From: CAYONZ01 sp964405465
GTDB taxonomy: Bacteria > Bdellovibrionota > Bdellovibrionia > Bdellovibrionales > JAMPXM01
DNA: 54,697 nt
Direction of reading: 5' to 3'
NCBI GenBank assembly: GCA_964405465.1
Contig: CAYONZ010000024.1
Location: forward strand, 1-54,697
The translations under genes and the position numbers were made by a program. Below, piece by piece: positions 17,570 through 25,796 of the stretch. The stretch's first letter is position 1; the number at the start of each line of letters is the position of its first letter. The notes below the pieces were generated by a model. The model did no database searches. It saw only the letters and a program-made list of their open reading frames with translations, and had not been told where the DNA came from.

Positions 17570-20062
17570 ATGGAAATGACCGAAACAACTGGGAGCAACG
17601 AAAAAAAGCAAACACCCTTGGCACCCCAGGCTGGCGAAGGTAAAACACATTTTTCACAAACCGCGGACTTGCTGACCCAAGAGTCGAATGCAGAGTATTA
17701 CGGCGATGCACCTCTAGCGACTCCAAGCCATGTGATGCGTGTTAAAAAACGTGATGGAACACTGGCGCCGGTAAATGTTCAGAAAATCATCGACCGTGTG
17801 ACCCGTGTTTGCGGTGGCCTTTATGACGTCGATCCTCACCGAGTGGCGATCAAGGCCATAAGTGGTCTCTACGATGGAGCATCAACCAAAGAGCTTGATG
17901 ATCTTTGCGTACAAACCGCCTCGCTTTTAATTGGCGAAGAACCACAATATTCTCTGCTTGCAGCACGCTTACTCTGCACAGAAATCGACGAAGAAGTAAA
18001 AAGTCTCAAGGTTCGAACATTTCTTGAGAGCATTGAGTTTGGTTTTACCAAAGGTATTATCGCTGAAAACACCTTAAATTTTGCCCGCAAGCATCACCAA
18101 CAACTTGAAGAAGCGATCAATATCAGCCGCAATAACAACTTCGAGTATTTTGGATTGCGCACGGTCTACGATCGCTATCTTCTTAAAGATCCAAAAAGCC
18201 GCATGGTTTTTGAGACTCCACAATATTTCTTTATGCGCGTCGCCTGTGGACTGGCGCAAACTGCGGATGAGGCGACTGAGCTTTATCAATTGATCTCGCG
18301 ACTCGATTACATGCCGAGCACACCCACTCTTTTTAATTCAGGAACACTTCGCCCACAGATGTCGTCCTGTTACCTGCTTGATTCTCCGGCTGATGACCTT
18401 TCGGCGATCTACAGCAAGTACACCGATATCGCTTTGCTTTCAAAATTCGCAGGTGGAATCGGCGTCGCCTACCATCGCGTGCGCGCTCGTGGTTCACTGA
18501 TCAAGGGGACCAATGGCCACTCCAACGGAATTGTTCCTTGGCTCAAAACTCTCGATTCTTCTGTCTCAGCAGTGAATCAAGGGGGAAAACGTAAAGGTGC
18601 TTGTTGTGTCTATCTTGAATCATGGCATGCCGACATCGAAGAGTTTCTTGAACTTCGCGACAACACAGGTGACGAGGCCAAACGAACGCATAATTTGAAC
18701 CTGGCCAATTGGATTCCAGATTTGTTCATGCGCCGAGTGGAAGCAGACGAAATGTGGTCACTCTTCGATCCGAAGGCTGTGCCACATCTAACCGACTTAT
18801 TTGGAGCTGCTTTCGAAAAAGCTTATGTTACAGCAGAAGCAGAAGGCCTTGCCATGCGCCAAGTGAAAGCGCGCGATCTTTATACGCGTATGATGAAAAC
18901 TTTGGCACAAACTGGAAACGGCTGGATGACTTTCAAAGACGCCTCGAACCAAAAGTGCAATCAAACGCTCAAACCCGAAAACGTTGTGCACCTTTCAAAT
19001 CTTTGTACCGAAATATTAGAAGTCACTTCGAATTCTGAAACGGCGGTTTGTAATTTAGGCTCGGTGAATCTTTCTCGCCATGTTGTTGACGGTCATTTTG
19101 ATTTCAAAAAACTAACAAGCACTGTGCACACCGCGGTCAAATTCTTAGACCGAGTGGTCGACATCAATTTTTATCCGATTGACCAAGCCGCCTCAAGCAA
19201 CTCCCGTTGGAGACCTGTGGGCCTTGGTGTGATGGGCTTACAAGATGCTCTATTCAAGTTGCGTTTGCCGTTTGATTCACATGAAGCTCGTGAAATTTCA
19301 ACGCGCATTCAAGAAGAGATTTATTACTCAGCTATCTCAGCATCATGCGATCTCGCCGAACAGTTTGGTGCGCATCCTTCGTTTCATGAAACGCGTGCGT
19401 CTCAGGGACTTTTGCAGTTCGATCTTTGGAATGTGATTCCAAGTGACACAGCAAGATGGGATGCACTTAAAGCGCGAATGACCAAAGTTGGACTTCGCAA
19501 TTCGCTTTTAATTGCGATTGCACCAACAGCGACGATCGCATCGATTGTGGGTTGTTACGAATCCATCGAACCTCAGGTTTCTAATTTGTTTAAACGCGAA
19601 ACGCTGTCGGGTGAGTTCTTACAGATCAATAAGTACTTGGTTCAAGAGCTCAAGCAACTTGGTCTTTGGAATGATCAAACTCGCAATGAAGTGAAAATGC
19701 ATGAGGGATCGATTCAGGAGATTGAATCCATTCCTGCAAATTTGAAAGCGATCTATCGCACGTCTTGGGAACTTCCGATGAAAGCACTGATTGATATGAG
19801 CGCTGCACGTGGGGCCTATGTGGATCAGAGTCAGTCGCTGAATCTTTTTATGGAAAGTCCTACGATTGGAAAAATGTCGTCGATGTATATGTACGCATGG
19901 AAACAAGGTGTAAAAACCACTTACTACCTGCGGTCACGCCCAGCGACTTCAATTGCAAAGACGACGATCAAAAAACCAATTGAAGTGAAACCAGAGGTTT
20001 CAGATGCTGAGGCCATTGCTTGCTCGCTTGAGAACCCTGAAGCTTGCGAGGCCTGTCAGTAG
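17570..20062 (+). CDS. nrdA: Class Ia ribonucleoside-diphosphate reductase, alpha subunit
   Basis: The 830-aa large subunit reduces NDPs to dNDPs. An ATP-cone allosteric domain spans about 55-140 (MRVKKRDGTLAPVNVQKI). Active-site residues are visible: Cys267 (MSSCYLLDSP), the N-x-C-x-E motif at 477-481 (SNLCTEI, Cys479 thiyl site), Cys494 (AVCNLGS), the Tyr-Tyr pair in TTYYLRSRP, and a C-terminal redox pair CEACQ (Cys826/Cys829). The ATG at 17570 has AGAGAGG 8 nt upstream. The beta subunit follows after 86 bp containing a stable hairpin. An N-terminal extension of about 50 polar residues precedes the ATP-cone. Confidence 0.97.
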   Translation: MEMTETTGSNEKKQTPLAPQAGEGKTHFSQTADLLTQESNAEYYGDAPLATPSHVMRVKKRDGTLAPVNVQKIIDRVTRVCGGLYDVDPHRVAIKAISGLYDGASTKELDDLCVQTASLLIGEEPQYSLLAARLLCTEIDEEVKSLKVRTFLESIEFGFTKGIIAENTLNFARKHHQQLEEAINISRNNNFEYFGLRTVYDRYLLKDPKSRMVFETPQYFFMRVACGLAQTADEATELYQLISRLDYMPSTPTLFNSGTLRPQMSSCYLLDSPADDLSAIYSKYTDIALLSKFAGGIGVAYHRVRARGSLIKGTNGHSNGIVPWLKTLDSSVSAVNQGGKRKGACCVYLESWHADIEEFLELRDNTGDEAKRTHNLNLANWIPDLFMRRVEADEMWSLFDPKAVPHLTDLFGAAFEKAYVTAEAEGLAMRQVKARDLYTRMMKTLAQTGNGWMTFKDASNQKCNQTLKPENVVHLSNLCTEILEVTSNSETAVCNLGSVNLSRHVVDGHFDFKKLTSTVHTAVKFLDRVVDINFYPIDQAASSNSRWRPVGLGVMGLQDALFKLRLPFDSHEAREISTRIQEEIYYSAISASCDLAEQFGAHPSFHETRASQGLLQFDLWNVIPSDTARWDALKARMTKVGLRNSLLIAIAPTATIASIVGCYESIEPQVSNLFKRETLSGEFLQINKYLVQELKQLGLWNDQTRNEVKMHEGSIQEIESIPANLKAIYRTSWELPMKALIDMSAARGAYVDQSQSLNLFMESPTIGKMSSMYMYAWKQGVKTTYYLRSRPATSIAKTTIKKPIEVKPEVSDAEAIACSLENPEACEACQ

Positions 20063-20068
20063 CACGAT

Positions 20069-20089
20069 GCTAGGCCTGCCGGGCCTAGC
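20069..20089 (+). promoter_or_regulatory. Hairpin between nrdA and nrdB
   Basis: There is a perfect 8-bp GC-rich stem, GCTAGGCC (20069-20076) with GGCCTAGC (20082-20089) and a 5-nt loop, 7 nt past the nrdA stop. No T-run follows, so it is not a classical terminator. It may stabilise the nrdA message or adjust the nrdA:nrdB ratio. Confidence 0.5.
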
Positions 20090-20148
20090 TTACAGCAAAA
20101 TTGATTCGGAAATTGAACACGAAATTGTAACGAAGATGGAGAATTTAA

Positions 20149-21147
20149 ATGTTACTTGATCCTGGTTTTGACCTCACATTGCGACCGATGAAATATCCTG
20201 TGTTTTACGAGATGTACAAAGACGCCATCAAAAACACTTGGACCGTCGATGAAGTGGATTTTTCTAAAGACACGAATGATCTCCGCACCCGACTCACAAC
20301 GGCGGAAAGGCATCTCATCAGCCGACTGGTGGCATTTTTTGCGACCGGTGATTCTATTGTGGGCAATAACTTGGTGATCAATCTCTACAAACATATCAAC
20401 TCACCTGAGGCCCGTCTCTATTTGTCTCGCCAGTTGTATGAAGAGGCCTTGCACGTACAATTCTACCTCACTCTGCTTGACACCTACATCCCCGACCATG
20501 ACGAACGCGCCATGGCCTTTGCTGCGATTGAAAATATTCCGTCGATTCGTAAAAAGGGTGAGTTTTGTTTTAAATGGATGGACTCCATCAATACACTTGA
20601 TCAACTCTCGACGGTTCAAGACCGCCGACGTTTTTTGATGAATTTGATTTGCTTTGCGACCTGTGTAGAAGGTCTTTTCTTTTTTGGCGCATTTGCCTAT
20701 GTTTACTTTTTAAGGTCCAAGGGACTTCTCGATGGCCTTGCTTCAGGCACAAACTGGGTCTTCAGAGATGAAACCTGTCACATCAACTTTGCGATGCAAA
20801 CAATTGAAACTGTTCGCAAAGAAGAACCTGAACTCTTCAACAAACAAATGGAAGACATGGTCGTTGCGATGATTGAAGAGGCCGTCGATTGCGAAATGTC
20901 TTTTGCTCAAGACATTCTAGAGCATGGCATAGCGGGGCTTTCACTGACCGACATGCGCCAGTACCTCGAGTACATCGCTGACCAACGATTGGCAGCACTG
21001 CACATTGCCCCACGTTTCAACGCCAAAAATCCATTTGGCTTCATGGAACTCCAAGATGTCCAAGAACTAACCAACTTCTTCGAAAGAAGAGTGTCAGCTT
21101 ACCAGGTGGGCGTTGCGGGCACAGTTTCGTTCGACGAAACTTTTTAA
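20149..21147 (+). CDS. nrdB: Class Ia ribonucleoside-diphosphate reductase, beta subunit
   Basis: The 332-aa ferritin-like small subunit houses the dinuclear metal site and tyrosyl radical. Ligands can be assigned: Asp68 (FFATGDS), Glu99 and His102 (YEEALH), Glu174 (CVEGLFF), Glu208 and His211 (RDETCH). The radical Tyr is present as Tyr106, four residues after His102 as in E. coli NrdB. This argues for a tyrosyl-radical enzyme rather than the Tyr-less class Ic. It pairs with nrdA upstream. The last codons lie within a long inverted repeat that covers the stop codon. Confidence 0.97.
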   Translation: MLLDPGFDLTLRPMKYPVFYEMYKDAIKNTWTVDEVDFSKDTNDLRTRLTTAERHLISRLVAFFATGDSIVGNNLVINLYKHINSPEARLYLSRQLYEEALHVQFYLTLLDTYIPDHDERAMAFAAIENIPSIRKKGEFCFKWMDSINTLDQLSTVQDRRRFLMNLICFATCVEGLFFFGAFAYVYFLRSKGLLDGLASGTNWVFRDETCHINFAMQTIETVRKEEPELFNKQMEDMVVAMIEEAVDCEMSFAQDILEHGIAGLSLTDMRQYLEYIADQRLAALHIAPRFNAKNPFGFMELQDVQELTNFFERRVSAYQVGVAGTVSFDETF

Positions 21148-21169
21148 GCCAGTTTCGTCGAACGAAACT
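21123..21169. repeat. Nested inverted repeat covering the nrdB stop codon
   Basis: Two 19-bp arms (21123-21141 and 21151-21169) are perfect reverse complements separated by 9 bp that include the TAA. Each arm is also nearly self-palindromic: AGTTTCGT and ACGAAACT around a 3-nt centre. The RNA could fold either as one long hairpin or two small ones. No U-run follows. Confidence 0.8.
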
Positions 21170-21378
21170 TCCTAGAATGTTTCGTCAGCGTAGGCCACCC
21201 TCCGGCGCGGGACCAGGAGAGGGNNNNNNNNNNNNNNNNNNNNNNNNNNNNNNNNNNNNNNNNNNNNNNNNNNNNNNNNNNNNNNNNNNNNNNNNNNNNN
21301 NNNNNNNNNNNNNNNNNNNNNNNTTCCTAGAATGTTTCGTCAGCGTAGGCCACCCTCCGGCGCGGGACCAGGAGAGGG
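21169..21378. other. Assembly gap of 100 N flanked by an identical 55-bp sequence
   Basis: Bases 21224-21323 are exactly 100 N. The 55 bp ending at 21223 and the 55 bp starting at 21324 are identical. This is the pattern left when two contigs that share one k-mer-length overlap are joined with a default gap, so the duplicated 55 bp is probably one sequence and the true gap may be small, absent or a collapsed repeat. Confidence 0.85.
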
Positions 21379-21430
21379 ACACCCTCTCCTACTTGACCCA
21401 CAAGTAGCGAATTGGCCAGGCTTTGCCTGG
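21371..21430. repeat. Three consecutive hairpins after the gap
   Basis: GGAGAGGG/CCCTCTCC (21371-21389, 3-nt loop), CTACTTG/CAAGTAG (21389-21407) and CCAGGC/GCCTGG (21416-21430, TTT loop) lie back to back in non-coding DNA. None has a U-run. The cluster resembles repetitive extragenic palindromic elements, which would also explain why assembly broke here. Confidence 0.6.
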
Positions 21431-21529
21431 GGCCGAGCATTGTTTAACCGGACCTGGAATTCACCTCACATTTTTCTGCCTTGCCTTGTTTTTCTCTGAC
21501 TTCACCTCGACCTACCAAATAAAACTTAT

Positions 21530-21560
21530 TTGACAAATTCTCAATACACCTGGCTAAATA
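21530..21560 (+). promoter_or_regulatory. Promoter candidate of the rhodanese-like gene
   Basis: A perfect -35 hexamer TTGACA (21530-21535) is followed after 19 nt by TAAATA (21555-21560). If used, transcription starts near 21567, downstream of the ATG at 21563. This favours the TTG start at 21587, which has AAGGAG 6 nt upstream. Confidence 0.45.
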
Positions 21561-21586
21561 GAATGAGTAACAAAAAGGAGTTCGTC

Positions 21587-22129
21587 TTGCGCTTTCTCAT
21601 TCAAATCAGTTTTTGGGGAGCAGTGGTCGCGACGATCGCCATGTCGGTAGGACAGCTACAAAAATTTGTCACAGACCCCCAAAAAGAAAAAGTCGTAGAT
21701 GTGTTTTCCAGCTCAATTGGTTTTTTTATTGGCTCCGAATCTATCATGATGACGGTCGACCAAGCCATTGAGGCCGGCAAAGATACTCAGCTTCATGTGG
21801 TTTTTGTCGATTGCCGAACAACCGAAGAACAAAAAGAATCCCGCCTTCCCAACGCTATTTCCAGTGAGGAGTTCGACAAGAATCATGAACTCAACGTCAA
21901 CGATCGTTATATTGCCTATGACACCTGGGGATTTCGCAGCACTGTCTGGGTGAACTCGGTGAAATCCAAAAACAATGCAGGCCGGCTGTTTTCTCTTGAG
22001 GGTGGCATCTTAAAATGGCTCCACCGGGGACAACTGGTTTTCAATTCAAGTCAAGTGCCTGTAAAAACTGTGAACGTGCAATCTGGTTTTTTCTCTTGGG
22101 CACCCTCTGCCTATCAAGCCACCTGGTGA
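21587..22129 (+). CDS. Membrane-anchored rhodanese-like protein lacking the catalytic Cys
   Basis: The 180-aa protein has one N-terminal membrane helix (about 5-24) and a rhodanese fold (about 55-150): VVFVDCRTTEEQKESRLPNAI matches the DxR...HIPGA strand, and FSLEGGILKWLHRGQ the final GGxxxW. In the active-site loop, where YCxxGxRS is expected, it reads YDTWGFRS: the catalytic Cys is Asp112. Sulfur transfer is therefore unlikely, and a binding or sensor role is more plausible. I chose TTG 21587 for its AAGGAG and the promoter placement; ATG 21563 or TTG 21530 would lengthen the N-terminus. Confidence 0.7.
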   Translation: MRFLIQISFWGAVVATIAMSVGQLQKFVTDPQKEKVVDVFSSSIGFFIGSESIMMTVDQAIEAGKDTQLHVVFVDCRTTEEQKESRLPNAISSEEFDKNHELNVNDRYIAYDTWGFRSTVWVNSVKSKNNAGRLFSLEGGILKWLHRGQLVFNSSQVPVKTVNVQSGFFSWAPSAYQATW

Positions 22130-22193
22130 GACTCCTTAAAAAATTGCAGTCCTATTTGCGGAAATTTGTAACGATTTAAAATTAGGACACGCC

Positions 22194-23369
22194 CTAGGTA
22201 AATACCGTTTTGGACTTTTTTAATTCGGCGATTTCACTTGCAGACAATCCAAGATCTCGCAAGACTTTCTCCGTCGATTCCCCCTGCCTCTCTGGAGGTT
22301 TCGTCAGCTTTGCGGGAGTTCGTGAAAGCTTCACAGGTACACCCAAAACATCGCACCCTTGAACCTGCACCACCATCTCTAAGGCCTTTGCTTGTTCATG
22401 CTGAAGGGCTTCGGCGAGATTATGAACAGGCCCACAGGGTACACCCTTCTGCAAAAGATCCATGGCTAAACTTTGCGAATGGTATTTTTGCATGGCAATT
22501 TCTAACTCGGCTTTCAATTGAGTCCGATTGACAACACGATCTTTATTATTTTGAAAACGCAAATCACAAGCGAGTTCAGCTCGCCCAAGGTGTTCACAGA
22601 GTTTTGCAAACTGCGCATTATTTCCTACGGCCAGAAAAATTAAACCATCTCCCGTCTGAAAACTATCATACGGAGAAATATTGGGATGGGCCGATCCTTG
22701 GGGTTGAGGAATTTTTTTATTCAAAAAATAATTGGCCGCGTGTGGATGCAAAAGCGCGAGACCCGTTTCATAAAGCGAAGTTGCCACTCGCTGACCTTTC
22801 CCCGATTTTTCGCGTTCAAAAAGTGCGAGCATCACACCAATAGCCGCATACAAACCAGAACTGAGATCAACCAAGGGAAGCGCCATGCGCAGAGGCCCTG
22901 ACTCCTGAGTTCCATTGAGACTCATCATGCCCGTCCATGCCTGTAGAGCAGCGTCGTATCCAGCAAGTCCCCCCAAGGGGCCATGATCAGAAAAACCCGT
23001 GAGCTGACAATGAATCAAGCGTGGAAATTTTTTTTGCAAATCCTCGTCAGAAAAACCCCATTTACCAAGTGTACCTGGCTTGAAGTTTTCAACTAAGACA
23101 TCTGTCTTCTCTAAGAGCTGAGCGAGCAATTTCTGTCCTTCGACATGTGTCAGGTCAATGGTCACACACGATTTGCCACGATTCGCACCAATAAAATAGG
23201 CACTTAAGCCATCTTCACGAAAAGGAGGTCCCCAGCTTCGGGTCTCATCCCCTTGTGGCGATTCAACTTTGATGACCTCAGCGCCGTGATCTGCCAGAAT
23301 TTGGGTGCACAATGGTGCACCCAAAACACGCGATAAATCTAAAACTCGAATTCCATCCAACGAACCCAC
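22194..23369 (-). CDS. CaiB/BaiF family (type III) acyl-CoA transferase
   Basis: The 391-aa protein begins GSLDGIRVLDLSRVLGAPLCTQILADHGAEVIKVE, the standard start of formyl-CoA transferase-like enzymes. It continues with NRGKSCVTIDL, VENFKPGTL and LVDLSSGLYAAIGVMLAL, where the Asp is the family's catalytic acylating residue. It moves CoA between carboxylic acids; the actual acids cannot be told from sequence. GTG 23369 has GGAGG 5 nt upstream and gives the usual N-terminus; a GTG at 23390 is the alternative. It stands alone, with an MFS transporter on the same strand upstream. Confidence 0.92.
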   Translation of the reverse strand: MGSLDGIRVLDLSRVLGAPLCTQILADHGAEVIKVESPQGDETRSWGPPFREDGLSAYFIGANRGKSCVTIDLTHVEGQKLLAQLLEKTDVLVENFKPGTLGKWGFSDEDLQKKFPRLIHCQLTGFSDHGPLGGLAGYDAALQAWTGMMSLNGTQESGPLRMALPLVDLSSGLYAAIGVMLALFEREKSGKGQRVATSLYETGLALLHPHAANYFLNKKIPQPQGSAHPNISPYDSFQTGDGLIFLAVGNNAQFAKLCEHLGRAELACDLRFQNNKDRVVNRTQLKAELEIAMQKYHSQSLAMDLLQKGVPCGPVHNLAEALQHEQAKALEMVVQVQGCDVLGVPVKLSRTPAKLTKPPERQGESTEKVLRDLGLSASEIAELKKSKTVFT

Positions 23370-23476
23370 TGCGTCCTCCAAAGAAATCACAAAACAACCA
23401 CGCGACGATCACTGCAACCATACCCAACTATAAAATCCACACTCGCACGGCTTCGGTCACATAACTTGATCATCGC

Positions 23477-25045
23477 TCAGCTGGCTTGCTGATTATCTTT
23501 ATCGTCGGCTGGTTCTTCGCGACGGTCAATCTTTGGCGCGAGCGAACTCGTCAAACCCAAAGTTGTCTTAGCATTTTTCGAAATATAGCGAAGCCCCTGG
23601 GAGCTTCGGGAAACCTGCGAGCGTAGCAGTGGCAACACTGTGCCAGAAAATGCCCGCCATTCAAATTCGGCTGAACGCAAAACTTCGGATGAAAAAATCC
23701 ACGAAGAGGGCAAGAGATGCCAGATGGAGGTGCGTTCCTTTTGAGCCCGATTCAAAACGACACTGATCACTCCAAATGCCAAAAGTCTTGCCAGAGATGA
23801 GAGTAAAAACAGGTGTTGGTAGGCCATATCCGACGAAGACCAAGTCTTTAAGAACTTGGCGCCCACAAAACTTCCTGTGATCACGGCCACACTACTAGCT
23901 AAATTATAAAACGACATGAAGCTTGTGCGTTCTTCATCTTTAAACGAATGGAAGAAGGTCATGGCCGCGCCCAAATCATAAAGTGCCCACATCACGCCGC
24001 TTAAAATCTGCGAAAAAAGTAGAAACTGAAAACTCGAATTAAAACTCCAAAGCGCCGGTAAAAGCACAGCACCCAAAGCTCCCGTGCGAAGCAAGCGATA
24101 CGGTCCCCATTTGTCGGCGAACCGTCCTGCAAGAGGAAATACGACAATCTTACTCATAAATCCAGCGGCGAGCAGCCACAGATAGTCTCCATAGCTAACA
24201 CCCACTTGCTTAAACAAAAAAGGCGTAAAAAACGGAGAGCTCAAATTCACGGCCATCTGAAAAAATATCAAAACCAGAAGCATGCGCCCATCAAACTGAA
24301 AGGCAAATCTTCGTACAAGGTCGGTGAAAGGAATGCGCTTTTGCAATTTACCTAGAGGCACTTGCTCAACTTGACGTGACAAAAGAAAAGCCGAGGTCCA
24401 CCGCGCTAGCATTGCCACCACGAACACCGCAACAAAACCCAAAAGACCAGGAGATGCCTGTGCAATTGAAGTGCTAACCACATCTTGCGCCACACGCAGA
24501 GTTTGCTGAGCGGAAACCTGATCATCCAAAAATATTCCCGCCAAGCCCATTCCGAAAAGAAGACCAAACTGCCCGACCCGATTGCGAATCGCCAAGTAGC
24601 GAGCTCGAGAATCTTCACCAACCTCGCAGGACATCCAAACACTCCATGCCGGACTGAGCCCCAACCCGAAAGCCCAATACAAAGACAGTATCATGAAGAA
24701 TATAATTTCTGCGCCAGCGGGACGCCAGAATGCCAAAACCATGAGAGGCAAAAAACACGATCCCTGAAGAAACGCACACAGCACCACCCAACGACGACAA
24801 GACCCCATGCGTTTCAACAGATACGGAGCTAAAAGTTGCAATATGGAGCCACCAAACAAAGGCAGGCTTGCCACCAAACCGCAGTGTATGGGGTCAAAAC
24901 CAAGAGCCAGAGCAAAGGCTGAAAAGAAAGTTTCCCCCAAGCCCACCATCAAACTGAAATAAAAAATATCGGCAAAACCAAACCGACGTGGAGAGCGCAA
25001 AAAAGAAAAAACCGAGGTCTTCAACAAGAGTTCTTCGCAAATCAT
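23477..25045 (-). CDS. Major facilitator superfamily transporter
   Basis: The protein of about 522 aa has 12 predicted hydrophobic helices in two halves, with MFS-type inter-helix motifs (AGRFADKWGPYRLLR resembles the loop motif between TM8 and TM9). The segment after TM12 is an approximately 90-residue hydrophilic tail ending in a charged cluster. The substrate is unknown. ATG 25045 is preferred because the longer frame runs back through the terminator of the upstream gene. The cleanest neighbour is the CoA-transferase 107 bp downstream; a shared transcript is possible but no metabolic link is visible. Confidence 0.85.
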   Translation of the reverse strand: MICEELLLKTSVFSFLRSPRRFGFADIFYFSLMVGLGETFFSAFALALGFDPIHCGLVASLPLFGGSILQLLAPYLLKRMGSCRRWVVLCAFLQGSCFLPLMVLAFWRPAGAEIIFFMILSLYWAFGLGLSPAWSVWMSCEVGEDSRARYLAIRNRVGQFGLLFGMGLAGIFLDDQVSAQQTLRVAQDVVSTSIAQASPGLLGFVAVFVVAMLARWTSAFLLSRQVEQVPLGKLQKRIPFTDLVRRFAFQFDGRMLLVLIFFQMAVNLSSPFFTPFLFKQVGVSYGDYLWLLAAGFMSKIVVFPLAGRFADKWGPYRLLRTGALGAVLLPALWSFNSSFQFLLFSQILSGVMWALYDLGAAMTFFHSFKDEERTSFMSFYNLASSVAVITGSFVGAKFLKTWSSSDMAYQHLFLLSSLARLLAFGVISVVLNRAQKERTSIWHLLPSSWIFSSEVLRSAEFEWRAFSGTVLPLLRSQVSRSSQGLRYISKNAKTTLGLTSSLAPKIDRREEPADDKDNQQAS

Positions 25046-25082
25046 CGACGAAACTATGTGTCGCCTAGGCCATAGTCTGTCG

Positions 25083-25136
25083 AAAAAAAAACAAAAAGGC
25101 GACGCCTTATTCTTCGGAAGAAAAGGGCATCGCCTT
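25083..25136 (-). terminator. Rho-independent terminator of the Lys-rich exported protein gene
   Basis: On the minus strand a stem AAGGCGATGCC / GGCGTCGCCTT (25136-25126 with 25106-25096, one mismatch) is extended inside by TTCTT/AAGAA. It is followed by a long U-tract interrupted once (complement of 25097-25083). It separates the 80-aa gene from the MFS gene. Confidence 0.85.
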
Positions 25137-25241
25137 AGTATGTTCACTGCAGTAAAACAGCAAGTCTAGACCTCAAACTTTGAACCGCTGAGCTGGATCA
25201 AGATCTAGATCAGATTAACTCTTCCCGTAAGGAAAGAATTC

Positions 25242-25484
25242 TTACATTCCTGAACCACCAGCAGGAGCTTCTCCACCAACTGGTGCATCAACTGGAGCCG
25301 ATTCTTTAGCTTTTTTTGCTTTAGAACGCTTCGAAGCTTTGGCTCCTGATTTTTTCTTTTTCTTTTTGTGTGTCTTTGCAACTTTCACACCTGCATCCAT
25401 GTTTTCGATGGTTCCTGCTGCCGAAGCACCAACTGCAAAAGCCAAAATTAGAGCTGCACACAATACACCGAGTCGCTTAGTCAT
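25242..25484 (-). CDS. Small exported lysine-rich protein
   Basis: The 80-aa precursor has a clear signal peptide (MTKRLGVLCAALILAFAVGASA, cleaved before AG). The mature peptide of about 57 aa has a dense Lys/Ser/Ala core (KKKKKK, KASKRSKAKKAK) and a flexible Pro/Gly/Ala tail. AAGGAGAG lies 5 nt before the ATG, a good promoter candidate lies at 25523-25550 and a strong terminator follows, so it forms its own well-expressed unit. It is probably a periplasmic or surface protein that binds acidic polymers such as nucleic acid, LPS or teichoic-like material. The function is not known. Confidence 0.75.
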   Translation of the reverse strand: MTKRLGVLCAALILAFAVGASAAGTIENMDAGVKVAKTHKKKKKKSGAKASKRSKAKKAKESAPVDAPVGGEAPAGGSGM

Positions 25485-25796
25485 GATTCTCTCCTTGAGT
25501 CATTGAACGTTTGTTTTAGTTAATCGTACCGATTTTTATCCAAGACTCAAGCCTGTTTCGTTAAAAATATTTTTTTTCGCAAAGCTCCTTGCTCAGGATA
25601 AATCTTCATTCCACGACAACCTCCCATTGAAATAGTTTTCGGGGCGACACAGCCCGAGCAGTGGCAAGGTGAACAATCTGCAAAACACCAGAGAAAATTC
25701 GCTTTTAAAAAACACATTTACTTGGGACAAATGCCACAAAAACCTTGAGCCTCAATCGATATATGATATGGCTTTAACATTCACACGAGGTTCACG
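25485..25796. other. Divergent spacer between the Lys-rich gene and the DUF502 gene
   Basis: The 312 bp hold the minus-strand promoter listed next and, near the right end, GAGGT before the ATG at 25797. AT-rich runs occur at 25560-25580. I see no RNA gene, repeat or further coding frame that I can support. Confidence 0.4.
25523..25550 (-). promoter_or_regulatory. Promoter candidate of the Lys-rich exported protein gene
   Basis: Read on the minus strand, TTGAGT (25550-25545) and TACGAT (25528-25523) are spaced by 16 nt. This gives a leader of about 30 nt that contains AAGGAGAG. Confidence 0.45.

Noticed and set aside
21177..21407. Open frames running through the N gap
   Set aside because: They consist largely of unknown bases and repeat DNA.
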